Assembly: GCA_001515945.1 (NCBI GenBank)
Contig: LOER01000032.1
Location: 62,001 to 126,000 of the forward strand
Direction: 5' to 3'
Source: Desulfitibacter sp. BRH_c19
Lineage (GTDB): Bacteria > Bacillota > DSM-16504 > Desulfitibacterales > Desulfitibacteraceae
DNA: 64,000 nucleotides
The position numbers were made by a program, and so were the translations under genes. Numbering within the stretch: the stretch's first letter is position 1; every line of letters begins with the position of its first letter. The notes below the pieces were generated by a model. The model was not told the DNA's origin and did not search any database. It saw only the letters and a list, made by a program, of their open reading frames with translations. This document shows, piece after piece, positions 45,675-54,478 of this stretch.

Positions 45675-45998
45675 CTATATGTCCATTTGTTGTTCTGTAA
45701 CTTTAAGTAATCTCATTATTCCAGACAATTCCAGGACACGTTTTACTTGAGGTTGTACTTCTTTTATGTATATTTTCGTTCCTGATGGATGTAATTTTTT
45801 GTATCTACCAAGCAAAACACCCAACCCTGAACTATCTATAAAATTAACATTTGAAAAATCCAAGATCAAATCTTTTCCTGGATTTTTATTAATTAATTCA
45901 TCCAATTCTGTGCGAAGCTTGTCCGCCACCCTTAAGTCTAACTCCCCAGCAATAGTAATAACCATACTGTTATCCAATACCTCTATATCCTTTAGCAA
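45675..45998 (-). CDS. spoIIAA: Anti-anti-sigma factor SpoIIAA
   Basis: 107 residues, STAS fold. The phospho-acceptor serine is in FIDSSGLGVLLGRY near residue 58. Its unphosphorylated form frees sigma-F in the forespore. ATG behind AAGGGGG, first gene of the operon with a sigma-H type promoter and Spo0A box upstream. Confidence 0.97.
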   Translation of the reverse strand: MLKDIEVLDNSMVITIAGELDLRVADKLRTELDELINKNPGKDLILDFSNVNFIDSSGLGVLLGRYKKLHPSGTKIYIKEVQPQVKRVLELSGIMRLLKVTEQQMDI

Positions 45999-46032
45999 AA
46001 TGTTTCCCCCTTAAGTTGCATTCTACAAAAAT

Positions 46033-46088
46033 ATTCTACCATCTTTTACATCCTTCCTGCATAGTATTTAGAGAAATAATGTCGAAAT
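46033..46088 (-). promoter_or_regulatory. Sigma-H promoter and Spo0A box of spoIIA
   Basis: On the minus strand AGGAAGG (46052-46058), 12 bases, GTAGAAT (46033-46039) fits a sigma-H promoter. A 0A box, TGTCGAA (46080-46086 on the plus strand), lies 21 bases upstream of the -35. In Bacillus the spoIIA operon is driven by sigma-H and phosphorylated Spo0A, so the arrangement is preserved. Confidence 0.72.
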
Positions 46089-46100
46089 AGAAGGCATCAC

Positions 46101-46127
46101 AAAAAAAGAAGGGGGATTTCCCCCTTC
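46101..46127 (-). terminator. Terminator of dacF
   Basis: Minus strand GAAGGGGG, 4-base loop, CCCCCTTC, then TTTTTTT; 34 bases after the stop. Confidence 0.92.
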
Positions 46128-46161
46128 ATCTTCTTTGATACTATTCAAACTAAGTTGTGTA

Positions 46162-47313
46162 TTATACCGCCAAACTAAATACACATTTAAATACTTTAGT
46201 AACCATTTGCAACAGGGTACCCTTTGGAACCTCAGATGCAGTAACTAATTCAAAGCTTTTAATTTCCTTACCATCTTTTATTACAGTAAGTTCACCTGCT
46301 ACAGTTCCTTTCTCAACTGGTGCATGTAAATAGGGATATATGGATATTTTAGTGGAAAAGCCTTCATCCTGACCCTTAAGAATTGTAACGCCTACATTTT
46401 CAGTAGTAATCACGTCAACAAAATCAGTAGCACCTTTGCCGACTCGAGCTTGACCAAAAACTTTATTCTCTGCATAAAATTTTTTAAAAATAAATTTTGA
46501 AAAACCATAGTTAAACAACTTCATACTCTCCCTAAAATGCCCATTTACTTCATCAACACCCATAACAACTGCTATTAAACGTAGACCATCTCTTGAAACT
46601 GTGGCAACAAGGTTTCTTTTAGCTGCCGAAGTAGTTCCTGTCTTAAATCCATCCGCTCCAGGGTACCACCAAAGCAATTTATTCAGACTATATCTAGCAG
46701 TTGGAGGATCTTCACGGAATTCATGGTACTGTATTGACGTAAATTCCAAAGTTTTTGGATATCTTAAGCTGTATTGTCCAATTAAAGCCATATCTTTTGC
46801 AGTTGTGTAATGTTCATCATCATGTAATCCGTGAGAGTTTACAAAATGGGTATTTGTACATCCTATCTCTTTAGCCATTTCGTTCATCATGTCTGCAAAC
46901 GCTTCTTCACTCCCTGCAATATGCTCAGCGACTGCCACACTTGCATCATTTGCAGAACCTAGTATTACTGCCTTCAGCATTTCTTCCATGGTAAACTCTT
47001 CTCCAACCTCAAGGTACAATTGGGCTCCCCCGTAGCTGGCAGCGTTATCACTAGTAATGACAGTCTCCTCAAGGGATAGTTCACCCTTTTCAACTAGGTC
47101 CAAAGCAATCAAAAGGGTCATTAATTTTGTCATACTAGCGGGATACCATTTAGTTTCGCTATCTAAGTCAAAAAGAACATCACCTGTTGCTGCATCTATC
47201 AGAATAGCCGATTCCGCTTGAATATCTACCTCTGCGCTTACTGGTACACACATAATAGCAATAATAAAAAAGGCAAAAATGAATATTATTATAGGCCCTT
47301 TACTCCAATACAT
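46162..47313 (-). CDS. dacF: D-alanyl-D-alanine carboxypeptidase (DacF type)
   Basis: 383 residues, penicillin-binding protein 5 class. Signal peptide (IIIFIFAFFIIAIMCVPVSA), SASMTKLM-like PASMTKLMTL with the active serine and lysine (SxxK), GSANDAS (SxN) and GFKTGTTSAA (KTG). It trims peptidoglycan stem peptides outside the membrane. The C-terminal beta domain (about 285-383) ends in a hydrophobic helix. DacF precedes spoIIA in Bacillus too; here its own terminator separates the two. Confidence 0.94.
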   Translation of the reverse strand: MYWSKGPIIIFIFAFFIIAIMCVPVSAEVDIQAESAILIDAATGDVLFDLDSETKWYPASMTKLMTLLIALDLVEKGELSLEETVITSDNAASYGGAQLYLEVGEEFTMEEMLKAVILGSANDASVAVAEHIAGSEEAFADMMNEMAKEIGCTNTHFVNSHGLHDDEHYTTAKDMALIGQYSLRYPKTLEFTSIQYHEFREDPPTARYSLNKLLWWYPGADGFKTGTTSAAKRNLVATVSRDGLRLIAVVMGVDEVNGHFRESMKLFNYGFSKFIFKKFYAENKVFGQARVGKGATDFVDVITTENVGVTILKGQDEGFSTKISIYPYLHAPVEKGTVAGELTVIKDGKEIKSFELVTASEVPKGTLLQMVTKVFKCVFSLAV

Positions 47314-47426
47314 AAAAATCTCCCCCTATTAACTCTTTGTCCGCTTCCTTTATTTCAATTTATTTAAGTTAATAGGGTTTTATGACACTTAATTTGGGGA
47401 TATCTACATGCATCCAACATCGTGCG

Positions 47427-48743
47427 TCATAGATCTTGAACGGATATTCTATCAAAGATTAATGGCTGATCCTCAAGTCTAGCATCCTTAATGATAATGG
47501 CATCCATTAAAATATCAATGGCAAGGTCAAGGTTATGCTTATTCCTGGAGTGGATATTTGCAATGATCTCACCAGGATTTACCATATCTCCAATCCTCTT
47601 GTTTAATGTAACACCAACTTCTAAATAAATTTCCTGCCCCTTATATTCTCTACCAGCACCTAGGACCATCGCAGCTTTACCTATTTTTTCAGCATTTAAT
47701 TCCCATATGCAACCTTTTTTATCAGCATGCACAGGTGTGATTGTTGATGCCTGTGGAAGTAGTGATAAATCACTTACTACATTTGCATTGCCACCTTGAT
47801 TCTCGATAATTTCTGATAATTTTTCAATTGCCCTTCCACTTTCAATTAATCCTCTAAGAAGATTAATTGCCTGCTTTTTATCTTCCACAGCATTAGCCAT
47901 TAATAACATTTCTGAAGCTAACTCAATAGAAAGCCGATACAAATCACCTTTTAACTCCCCTCGGAGAGTCAAAATGGCCTCTTTAACCTCCAGAGAATTA
48001 CCAATGGAACTACCTAATGGCTGGTCCATATTTGTGATTAAAGCAACTGTTTCTCTATTCATACCAGTACCAATTTTAACCATGGTCTTGGCTAATTTCA
48101 ATGCATCCTCTAGATTTTTCATAAAAGCACCTTTACCCACTTTAACATCAAGCAGTATCTTGTCAGCCCCAGAAGCTATTTTTTTAGACATCACACTACT
48201 TGCAATTAAAGGTATTATATCTACTGTAGCAGTAACATCCCTTAATGCATAGAGCTTTTTATCAGCAGGCACAAGATTTCCTGTTTGACCTGCAATTACA
48301 GCACCAGACTTATGAACCATTTGAAAAACACTTTTTGAATCTAATTCCACATTAAAGCCTGGAATTGACTCTAGTTTATCAATAGTTCCACCTGTATGTC
48401 CTAAGCCTCTGCCTGACATCTTAACAACTGGTACACCAGTTGCAGCAACTAGTGGTACAAGAATTAGGGTAGTTGTATCTGCAACTCCTCCTGTACTATG
48501 CTTATCTACTTTGCAACCTGGAAGAAAAGAAAGATCGATAGTATCTCCTGAATTGATCATGGCCTTTGTTAAGTTAATGGTTTCCTCTTCTGACAGTCCA
48601 TGAAAATAAACTGCCATGGACCAGGCAGCAATTTGATAATCAGGAATACTTTCTTTAACAAAACCATCTATCAGAAAATTAATTTCATCCTTGGTCAATT
48701 CCAGTCCATTTCTTTTCTTTAAAATTACTTCATATGCCCTCAT
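47427..48743 (-). CDS. pdp: Pyrimidine-nucleoside phosphorylase
   Basis: 438 residues. Phosphorolysis of uridine and thymidine. The signature KMSGRGLGHTGGTIDKLESIPG near residue 108, split here as KMSGRGLGHTGG and TIDKLESIPG, DKHSTGGVADTTTL and the KVGKGAFMK segment are intact. It is followed closely upstream by punA and deoB, forming a nucleoside salvage operon. Confidence 0.95.
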   Translation of the reverse strand: MRAYEVILKKRNGLELTKDEINFLIDGFVKESIPDYQIAAWSMAVYFHGLSEEETINLTKAMINSGDTIDLSFLPGCKVDKHSTGGVADTTTLILVPLVAATGVPVVKMSGRGLGHTGGTIDKLESIPGFNVELDSKSVFQMVHKSGAVIAGQTGNLVPADKKLYALRDVTATVDIIPLIASSVMSKKIASGADKILLDVKVGKGAFMKNLEDALKLAKTMVKIGTGMNRETVALITNMDQPLGSSIGNSLEVKEAILTLRGELKGDLYRLSIELASEMLLMANAVEDKKQAINLLRGLIESGRAIEKLSEIIENQGGNANVVSDLSLLPQASTITPVHADKKGCIWELNAEKIGKAAMVLGAGREYKGQEIYLEVGVTLNKRIGDMVNPGEIIANIHSRNKHNLDLAIDILMDAIIIKDARLEDQPLIFDRISVQDL

Positions 48744-48745
48744 AA

Positions 48746-49570
48746 CTACAACCTCCTGACAACGCCTCTAAGAACATTAATAAATTTATCCTTAACTTTA
48801 TTGGCTGTTTCCACAACCTCTTCATGGTTTAGTTTTGCGTCTAACACACCTGCTGCCATATTTGTAATGCAAGATATGCCTAATACTTTAATACCCATGT
48901 GATTAGCTGCAATTGTCTCTGGAACAGTTGACATACCTACAGCGTCAGCTCCTATTGACCTTAAATAACGAATTTCAGCAGGAGTCTCATAGCTTGGACC
49001 TGTTACAGCTGCATAAACCCCTTTTCTTACGTCTATTGTTAAATCCTTAGCTGTTGCTAAGGCTATTTCTCTTAAAGCTAGATTGTATGCTTCAGACATA
49101 TCAGGGAACCTTTCCCCTAAGTGACCAATATTTTTACCCATTAGTGGATTAACACCCATCAGGTTTATATGATCTTTTATAACCATTAAATCCCCTGGCT
49201 GAAAGTCCAGGTTAATGCCACCAGCAGCATTGGTAATAATCAGGTTCTTAATGCCTAATTGTCCCATGACCCTAACTGGATAGACAACATCTGCCATTGA
49301 ATAACCCTCGTAATAATGAAACCTGCCCTGCATAGCCACAACCTTTTTACCTTCAAAGTCTCCAACAATCATTTGACCTTTATGCCCCTCTACAGTAGTG
49401 ATAGGAAAATGGGGAATTTTATTATATGGTAGGGTAGTTTTATTTTTTATTTCTTCGGCCATCACGCCAAGGCCAGAACCTAAGATAATCCCAATATCTG
49501 GTTTATCAGTTATTGAATTTAATATGTACTTTTTAGTATCTTCCAATTCTCTAATAATTTTATTAATCAT
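48746..49570 (-). CDS. punA: Purine-nucleoside phosphorylase
   Basis: 274 residues, trimeric PNP class. IGIILGSGLGVMAEEI near the start, VEGHKGQMIVGDFEGKKV, MQGRFHYYEGY and ITNAAGGIN are typical, and the substrate-site GPSYETPAEIRYLR near residue 190. It releases purine base and ribose 1-phosphate, which DeoB converts to ribose 5-phosphate. Three bases before pdp and 13 after deoB. Confidence 0.96.
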   Translation of the reverse strand: MINKIIRELEDTKKYILNSITDKPDIGIILGSGLGVMAEEIKNKTTLPYNKIPHFPITTVEGHKGQMIVGDFEGKKVVAMQGRFHYYEGYSMADVVYPVRVMGQLGIKNLIITNAAGGINLDFQPGDLMVIKDHINLMGVNPLMGKNIGHLGERFPDMSEAYNLALREIALATAKDLTIDVRKGVYAAVTGPSYETPAEIRYLRSIGADAVGMSTVPETIAANHMGIKVLGISCITNMAAGVLDAKLNHEEVVETANKVKDKFINVLRGVVRRL

Positions 49571-49583
49571 AATCTATCTCCCT

Positions 49584-50759
49584 TCATTTAATAAAAAAAT
49601 CTTTACTCATATCAGTTCCATTTGGTGGTGCATTTGTACCTAATAAGCTAGTTATGGTAGCTGCCACATCGGCAAAGGTATCTCTAATTCCCAGAGACAA
49701 AGCTTTCACCTGAGAACCGTAAATAATTAGTGGAACATATTCACGGGTATGATCTGTACCAGCCATGGTTGGATCACAGCCATGATCAGCAGTAATTATT
49801 AGGATATCGTCTTTGCCTAGTTTAACTAGTATCTTGGGTAATTCTCTGTCAAATTCCTCCAAGGAATCAGCATAGCCCCTTGGATTATTTCTATGACCAT
49901 ACTTCATATCAAATTCAACTAGATTAGTAAAGATAAGTCCTTTCTTTACATTAGCTAGGGCTTCAATTGTTTTATTAATGCCATCAAGATTACTGATTGT
50001 TGCTATCGTCTGGGTAAGCCCCCTACCAGCATATATGTCCTTTATTTTTCCTATACCAAACACTTCTAACCCAGCTTCTTTAAGTATATCAAGTAACATA
50101 GGGTATGGCGGTTCTAGAGAAAAATCATGTCTATTGGCTGTTCTTACAAAACTACCAGGACTCCCTAAAAATGGCCTTGCTATAACTCTACCAACACCAT
50201 GTGGTGGTTTCAAAATGTCTCTAGCAATTTGACAGTATTCATAAAGGGTTTCTAGGGGAATAATTTCTTCATGGGCTGCAATTTGAAGAACACTATCAGC
50301 AGAGGTGTAAACAATAGGTTTTCCAGTTTCCAGATGCTCTTTACCCAGCATTTCGATAATCTCTGTTCCAGAGGCAGCTATATTGCCAAGGATTCCTCTG
50401 CCAATTCTTAGCTTGAATTCATTTAATACCTCATCTGGAAATCCATTAGGATATGTAGGAAATGGCTCAGAGACAATTTGGCCGGCTAATTCCCAATGAC
50501 CTGTTGTTGTATCCTTTCCAGAAGATTTTTCAGCCATTTTAGCATAAGCCCCAAGAGGAGTAGCAAGTCTGTCCACTCCCATGACATCAATTATATTACC
50601 AAGCCCTAAGCTTTCCAGATTAGGTACATTCAAACCACCTATTGCTCTTGCTAAATTTTTTAAAGTATTACTTCCAGTATCACCATATAGATGAGCATCT
50701 GGTAATTCTCCAACTCCTACACTATCTAAAACTATTACTAAAACTCTATTTATCGTCAT
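49584..50759 (-). CDS. deoB: Phosphopentomutase
   Basis: 391 residues, alkaline-phosphatase fold. [20 protein letters not shown], the [12 protein letters not shown] motif with the phospho-threonine, and [21 protein letters not shown] with metal ligands. It is the first gene of deoB-punA-pdp, with xerD 66 bases upstream, as in Bacillus. Confidence 0.97.
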   Translation of the reverse strand: MTINRVLVIVLDSVGVGELPDAHLYGDTGSNTLKNLARAIGGLNVPNLESLGLGNIIDVMGVDRLATPLGAYAKMAEKSSGKDTTTGHWELAGQIVSEPFPTYPNGFPDEVLNEFKLRIGRGILGNIAASGTEIIEMLGKEHLETGKPIVYTSADSVLQIAAHEEIIPLETLYEYCQIARDILKPPHGVGRVIARPFLGSPGSFVRTANRHDFSLEPPYPMLLDILKEAGLEVFGIGKIKDIYAGRGLTQTIATISNLDGINKTIEALANVKKGLIFTNLVEFDMKYGHRNNPRGYADSLEEFDRELPKILVKLGKDDILIITADHGCDPTMAGTDHTREYVPLIIYGSQVKALSLGIRDTFADVAATITSLLGTNAPPNGTDMSKDFFIK

Positions 50760-50825
50760 ATCAGCCTACTACCTCTCTATTCTTATTATGTCTTGTTTCA
50801 TGCCTCATCTATTAGCTTTCATGCC

Positions 50826-51719
50826 TTATGTATTCTTTGCCCTAGGATGGGTTTTATCATATACCTTTCTCAGATGACTATTTGTTAAATGGGTATAAAT
50901 CTGTGTTGTAGAAATATCAGCATGACCAAGCATTTCTTGAACTGCCCTTAAATCTGCTCCATTTTCCAGTAAATGGGTCGCAAAGGAATGTCTAAAGGTA
51001 TGTGGTGTAATTTCACTAACACCTGCGCCTTTAGCATATTTTTTAATGATTTTCCATAATCCTTGTCGTGTCAAACGGTTTCCCATACTGTTAACAAATA
51101 GAGACTTTTCACCAGGCTTTTTAATTAGTTTAACCCTTGCTTGCTCTAAATATTGAGTTACGAAAAAAATTGCCATTGAACCTAGGGGAACTATCCTCTC
51201 CTTTGAACCTTTTCCAAAGCATCTAATAAATCCTTGATTTAATTCAAGATCACTAAGATTTAATGAAGTCAATTCTGTTACCCTTAATCCAGAAGCATAA
51301 AGAACTTCTAGCATTGCCCTGTCTCTCAAACCTATGGTTGTTTTAACTCGTGGTCTTTGAAGCAGAATGTCAATTTGCTCCATTGATAATGTTTGAGGAA
51401 GCTTTCTACTTAGTCTTGGAGATTGCAAGGTTTCAGATGGGTTGTTATCAAGAATCCCTTCATTGACAAGAAATTTAAAAAAGGTCTTGATAGCAGCCCT
51501 ATTTCTGGATATGGTAGCAGGGGCTTTATTGCTTGCCTTGAGAAATAATATGTATTCGATAAGATGCTGGTTATTTAGCAACTCTACTGAATTTAGATCC
51601 TTTTCTTCTAAAAAAGCAATAAACATCTCAAGATCACTCAAATAAGAGGATAATGTATTATCAGCTAAAGCTCTTTCAACTGCAAGATAATGAATAAATC
51701 TTTCTAATAAAACCCTCAT
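50826..51719 (-). CDS. xerD: Tyrosine recombinase XerD
   Basis: 297 residues. SAM-like N-terminal domain (FIHYLAVERALADNTLSSYLSDL), then the catalytic domain with RVTELTSLN (Arg), GKGSKERIVPLG, HTFRHSFATHLLENGADLR (His-x-x-Arg), LGHADISTTQIYTHL (His and Tyr). Resolves chromosome dimers at dif. The neighbourhood with spoIIM and deoB identifies it as XerD rather than a phage integrase. Confidence 0.94.
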   Translation of the reverse strand: MRVLLERFIHYLAVERALADNTLSSYLSDLEMFIAFLEEKDLNSVELLNNQHLIEYILFLKASNKAPATISRNRAAIKTFFKFLVNEGILDNNPSETLQSPRLSRKLPQTLSMEQIDILLQRPRVKTTIGLRDRAMLEVLYASGLRVTELTSLNLSDLELNQGFIRCFGKGSKERIVPLGSMAIFFVTQYLEQARVKLIKKPGEKSLFVNSMGNRLTRQGLWKIIKKYAKGAGVSEITPHTFRHSFATHLLENGADLRAVQEMLGHADISTTQIYTHLTNSHLRKVYDKTHPRAKNT

Positions 51720-51791
51720 AATAAATAACTCCCATCACTTGCTGAAATATAAAATACTTCCACAAGAGATGGGAAATTCCTGTAATTAAAA

Positions 51792-52271
51792 CTATTCTTT
51801 ACGAAACTTTTCTAGAATTTTTTCCCAGAACCCTTTTTTCAATTCTTTTTCTTCAAATTCTTCCTCTAATTCTGAGTTTTGTGGAGCTTCATCTATGTCT
51901 TCCTCATTTTGACCTGCTTCTTCTCCATTATCATTATCAACAACAGCTTCAGTTTGTTCCCCAGGAGTAGCTTCTGTAGGTTCTGTAGGTTCTGTAGGCT
52001 CTGTAGTCTCTGTAGGTTCTGTAGACTTTGCAGGATCTGTAGGTTCTTCATCTTTAACACCTTCATCTTGTGTTCCTTCGCCATCCTCTGTTACACCTTC
52101 AATCATTTCCGTTTCAGATCCTATTGCGTCTTCAAACATTTCCTCAAACTCTACACCAGCATTCATATTTTTGTAGTAGTTAAGCCCTATACTAAAGGCA
52201 GCAACAAGAAGAATTATACAAGCTAAAATAATCAGCTTTTTCCGCCAACTTGAAATAGATATAACAATCAT
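51792..52271 (-). CDS. Membrane protein with Thr-Glu-Pro repeats
   Basis: About 159 residues. One N-terminal transmembrane helix (LIILACIILLVAAFSIGL), then a long acidic, low-complexity exterior: nearly five TEPTEP-type units around residues 85-105, and a glutamate-rich stretch, ending with a basic amphipathic tail. The ATG at 52271 follows AGGGAGG; an upstream ATG has no site. No family. A protein of this shape would be a wall-spanning stalk; its place between xerD and spoIIM differs from Bacillus. Confidence 0.7.
   Translation of the reverse strand: MIVISISSWRKKLIILACIILLVAAFSIGLNYYKNMNAGVEFEEMFEDAIGSETEMIEGVTEDGEGTQDEGVKDEEPTDPAKSTEPTETTEPTEPTEPTEATPGEQTEAVVDNDNGEEAGQNEEDIDEAPQNSELEEEFEEKELKKGFWEKILEKFRKE
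51967..52040 (-). repeat. Nine-base tandem repeat coding Thr-Glu-Pro
   Basis: About eight tandem units of roughly nine bases (plus-strand consensus TCTGTAGGT), slightly degenerate, encode the Thr-Glu-Pro units. The length is a multiple of three, so copy changes would keep frame. Confidence 0.8.
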
Positions 52272-52349
52272 ACAAAAAAACCTCCCTATTTTAAACGTTT
52301 CCATGTTAAAAATTATGAGGGAAGTTGATATTTTAGACTAATATTTTAG

Positions 52350-52982
52350 CTATTGAAAATAGGTTATTATGAATTTCATGGTTAAAGGAGCTCCATAGCC
52401 TTCTACTAGGCCCCCTATTACAGTAATAATACAAAATATAAATAGTAACAAAGTATAATTAATAAACATTTGGGAAATAGAAAATTTGCCTTTTCCCATG
52501 CTACCTTTTAGTAAGCATAATGAAAAAGTAATAGAGGCTACTGCGCAGACAAGAAGGCTTGGTACATAGAAGAGATTTTGTGGTAAGACAGAAAATATTG
52601 ATAATAACATACCAGCAAAACCTTTTTGTAATATAAGAAAACCAACAGTAAAGCCCATTATAAAGCCTTTAAAAGATACTATTAATAGAATAATTGGTAT
52701 ACCAATTATAGTTAATCCTAATGCCCATATTATAAAAATGAACTTTAAGTTATTAAAGATAGCATCCTGTGTAACTACGACAGAATTGATAGTCAAGCCG
52801 GCAAGCCCCTTAAGGAAAAAATCAAAATACTCAACCAGTTCTTGGATCTGATATTCCCCTAAGCTACTAACAGTTAGTGCACCCAGAGAACTGCCTCCAA
52901 GAAACATAACTAGTGTAAGTATATATAAAACTATATGGTCCTTAACATGATTAAACCATACCTTAAGTAAAGCCTTTATCAT
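52350..52982 (-). CDS. spoIIM: Stage II sporulation protein M
   Basis: 210 residues, about five membrane helices; FNHVKDHIVLYILTLVMFLGGSSLGAL near the start and FIMGFTVGFLILQKGFAGML are typical. It anchors the SpoIID-SpoIIP engulfment enzymes in the mother-cell membrane; spoIIP is encoded at 13384. The ATG at 52982 has GGGGGG nine bases upstream; an ATG six codons earlier is less well placed. Confidence 0.94.
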   Translation of the reverse strand: MIKALLKVWFNHVKDHIVLYILTLVMFLGGSSLGALTVSSLGEYQIQELVEYFDFFLKGLAGLTINSVVVTQDAIFNNLKFIFIIWALGLTIIGIPIILLIVSFKGFIMGFTVGFLILQKGFAGMLLSIFSVLPQNLFYVPSLLVCAVASITFSLCLLKGSMGKGKFSISQMFINYTLLLFIFCIITVIGGLVEGYGAPLTMKFIITYFQ

Positions 52983-53039
52983 TTGAGTTTTGCCCCCCAT
53001 ATCACATAACTATTAAAATGATATGCGGAAAGGCTTGTT

Positions 53040-53702
53040 TTATGACAAGCCCTTTGTAAGCTCACATAAATACTTTGCGGCCAATACATCTTCAAGTGAA
53101 TTAGAGCTAGCTGCCACAAACGAAATGTTTTTTTGTGAGTCTATAGCTAGCTTATAAGCCCGTAAAGCACCTTTTAAAGCGGGTTCCTTACCTTTGAGGT
53201 TTCCAGTGCGAGCTATAGTAGCAGTTGTTGTAATACCCCCAGCATTATAGGCTGTATCAAACGCCACGCCACCTGTATTAGTTGCAGCTATAACAATTCT
53301 ATTTGTAAAGTCTGTAAGCCCAGATATTTCTTTTCCGATGTTTGGAACATAATCATAGATTTTTGCACCTAAATCACTTAATTTGTTAATCAGTCTTTGA
53401 CTGTTTTTTTGATGCTCAAATTTACTGGCGAATCTAGGTTCTCCAATTATGATTATCTCAGTATTTAATTGTAGTGCCAATGAAGCAGCAACCGTGGCAA
53501 TTTTTTCAGGATTAACTGGTACTGGTGCACTATTTTTGTCCGGGCTTGAGCCAAATACGGCTGTCGCTCCCATCTCCATGGCAGTTTCCAGGCTTGTTGA
53601 CATATCTATAACATCTACTATCACAACAATATGACCATTAAGGCCTGCTTCATAAGCTCCACTAGCATCAGCACTAAAGTATACCTTAAGTTGTTTCATT
53701 TT
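53040..53702 (-). CDS. ComB-like protein (2-phosphosulfolactate phosphatase family), uncertain
   Basis: About 220 residues. VVIVDVIDMSTSLETAMEMGAT near residue 25, IIIIGEPRFASKFEH, and RIVIAATNTGGVAFDTAYNAGG near 140 resemble the ComB phosphatase fold, which in methanogens and Bacillus makes sulfolactate. The match is from pattern only; key metal residues are not certain. It overlaps the nudF end by 17 bases, and two ATGs (53702, 53696) lack a clear ribosome site, implying coupling. A stem with short T-run overlaps its stop. Confidence 0.5.
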   Translation of the reverse strand, partial: KMKQLKVYFSADASGAYEAGLNGHIVVIVDVIDMSTSLETAMEMGATAVFGSSPDKNSAPVPVNPEKIATVAASLALQLNTEIIIIGEPRFASKFEHQKNSQRLINKLSDLGAKIYDYVPNIGKEISGLTDFTNRIVIAATNTGGVAFDTAYNAGGITTTATIARTGNLKGKEPALKGALRAYKLAIDSQKNISFVAASSNSLEDVLAAKYLCELTKGLS

Positions 53703-54234
53703 CATAAAAAATTCTGGCAGCAAGGATACCAGCCACAGTTTTTCCATCTACTATTTTTTTTGATTCTATAAGCTTTAAAGCCTCACTTACTGAAATCAAA
53801 TCAATACTGGCTATTTCCTCGCTATCCATTGGATTATCTAGAGTTTTAACCACTTCAGTTGCTAGATAGATTATTACTTTTTCGTTACTAAATCCTGGAG
53901 ATGTATAGATAGCAAAAAGCTCTCGCCAATTATTAGCGACATAGCCTGTCTCCTCTAGCAACTCTCTTTTTGCACATCCTAGAGGTGTTTCATTCTTTTC
54001 TAGTTTTCCCGCAGGAATCTCTATTAGATCTTTTTCCATAGGTTTTCGAAACTGGGTTACAAGTAATACCATTTTGTCATGGGTAATGGCTACAATTGCA
54101 ACTGCTCCCGGATGTTCAACTATCTCACGTTTCCCAAGCTTTCCTCCTTCTAGCTGAACCTCATCAACTCTTAAACGTAAAATCTTGCCTTCAAAAAAGC
54201 ATTTAGAATTAATTGTAGTTTCCTTCTTACTCAT
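53686..54234 (-). CDS. nudF: ADP-ribose pyrophosphatase, NUDIX
   Basis: 182 residues. Full Nudix box GKLEKNETPLGCAKRELLEETG (split GKLEKNETPLGCAK, RELLEETG) with VTQFRKPMEKDLIEIPAGK before it, the ADP-ribose subfamily pattern. ATG at 54234 follows AGGTGATTTA; a longer frame to 54318 has no ribosome site and a membrane-like odd start, so I reject it. The plus-strand gene at 54339 diverges from it. Confidence 0.93.
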   Translation of the reverse strand: MSKKETTINSKCFFEGKILRLRVDEVQLEGGKLGKREIVEHPGAVAIVAITHDKMVLLVTQFRKPMEKDLIEIPAGKLEKNETPLGCAKRELLEETGYVANNWRELFAIYTSPGFSNEKVIIYLATEVVKTLDNPMDSEEIASIDLISVSEALKLIESKKIVDGKTVAGILAARIFYENETT

Positions 54235-54338
54235 TAAATCACCTACTTTATTCATATTGTAAATATATACATAATTAGAAAAAAGATACATAAAATAGTA
54301 TCCAATATAACTCGACAATTACCTTAGGAGGAAAGTAT

Positions 54339-54467
54339 ATGTATATTATTGTAAATAAAAAGAGCATCTATTTCTATGGGAAGGTAAAAGAACTCCGAAA
54401 ATATTTAAATGAATTGAGCTCAGAATATACTACTGTAGCCCAATTCATTAATAGCAAACTCAATTGA
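54339..54467 (+). CDS. mciZ: Putative MciZ-like FtsZ inhibitor peptide
   Basis: 42 residues, the only plus-strand gene in the window. The ribosome site AGGAGG lies seven bases before the ATG. Residues 8-41 align with Bacillus MciZ, which caps and shortens FtsZ filaments in the mother cell: shared or similar positions include K8, G14, K15, E18, L19, R20, L23, E25, V33 and I37, and both proteins have a beta strand, then a helix, a short loop and a closing helix. As I recall, Bacillus mciZ is also beside nudF; here it diverges from nudF and ends 11 bases before the DUF3866 stop. Bacillus mciZ is a sigma-E gene; I see no convincing sigma-E boxes in the 105-base gap. Confidence 0.68.
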   Translation: MYIIVNKKSIYFYGKVKELRKYLNELSSEYTTVAQFINSKLN

Positions 54468-54478
54468 TATTATCATAT

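Noticed and set aside
54241-54330. Sigma-E promoter and a Spo0A-like box (TCGACAA) before the mciZ-like gene
   Set aside because: TCATATT and CATAATTA are only 11 bases apart, too close for sigma-E; the box has one mismatch and could be chance.
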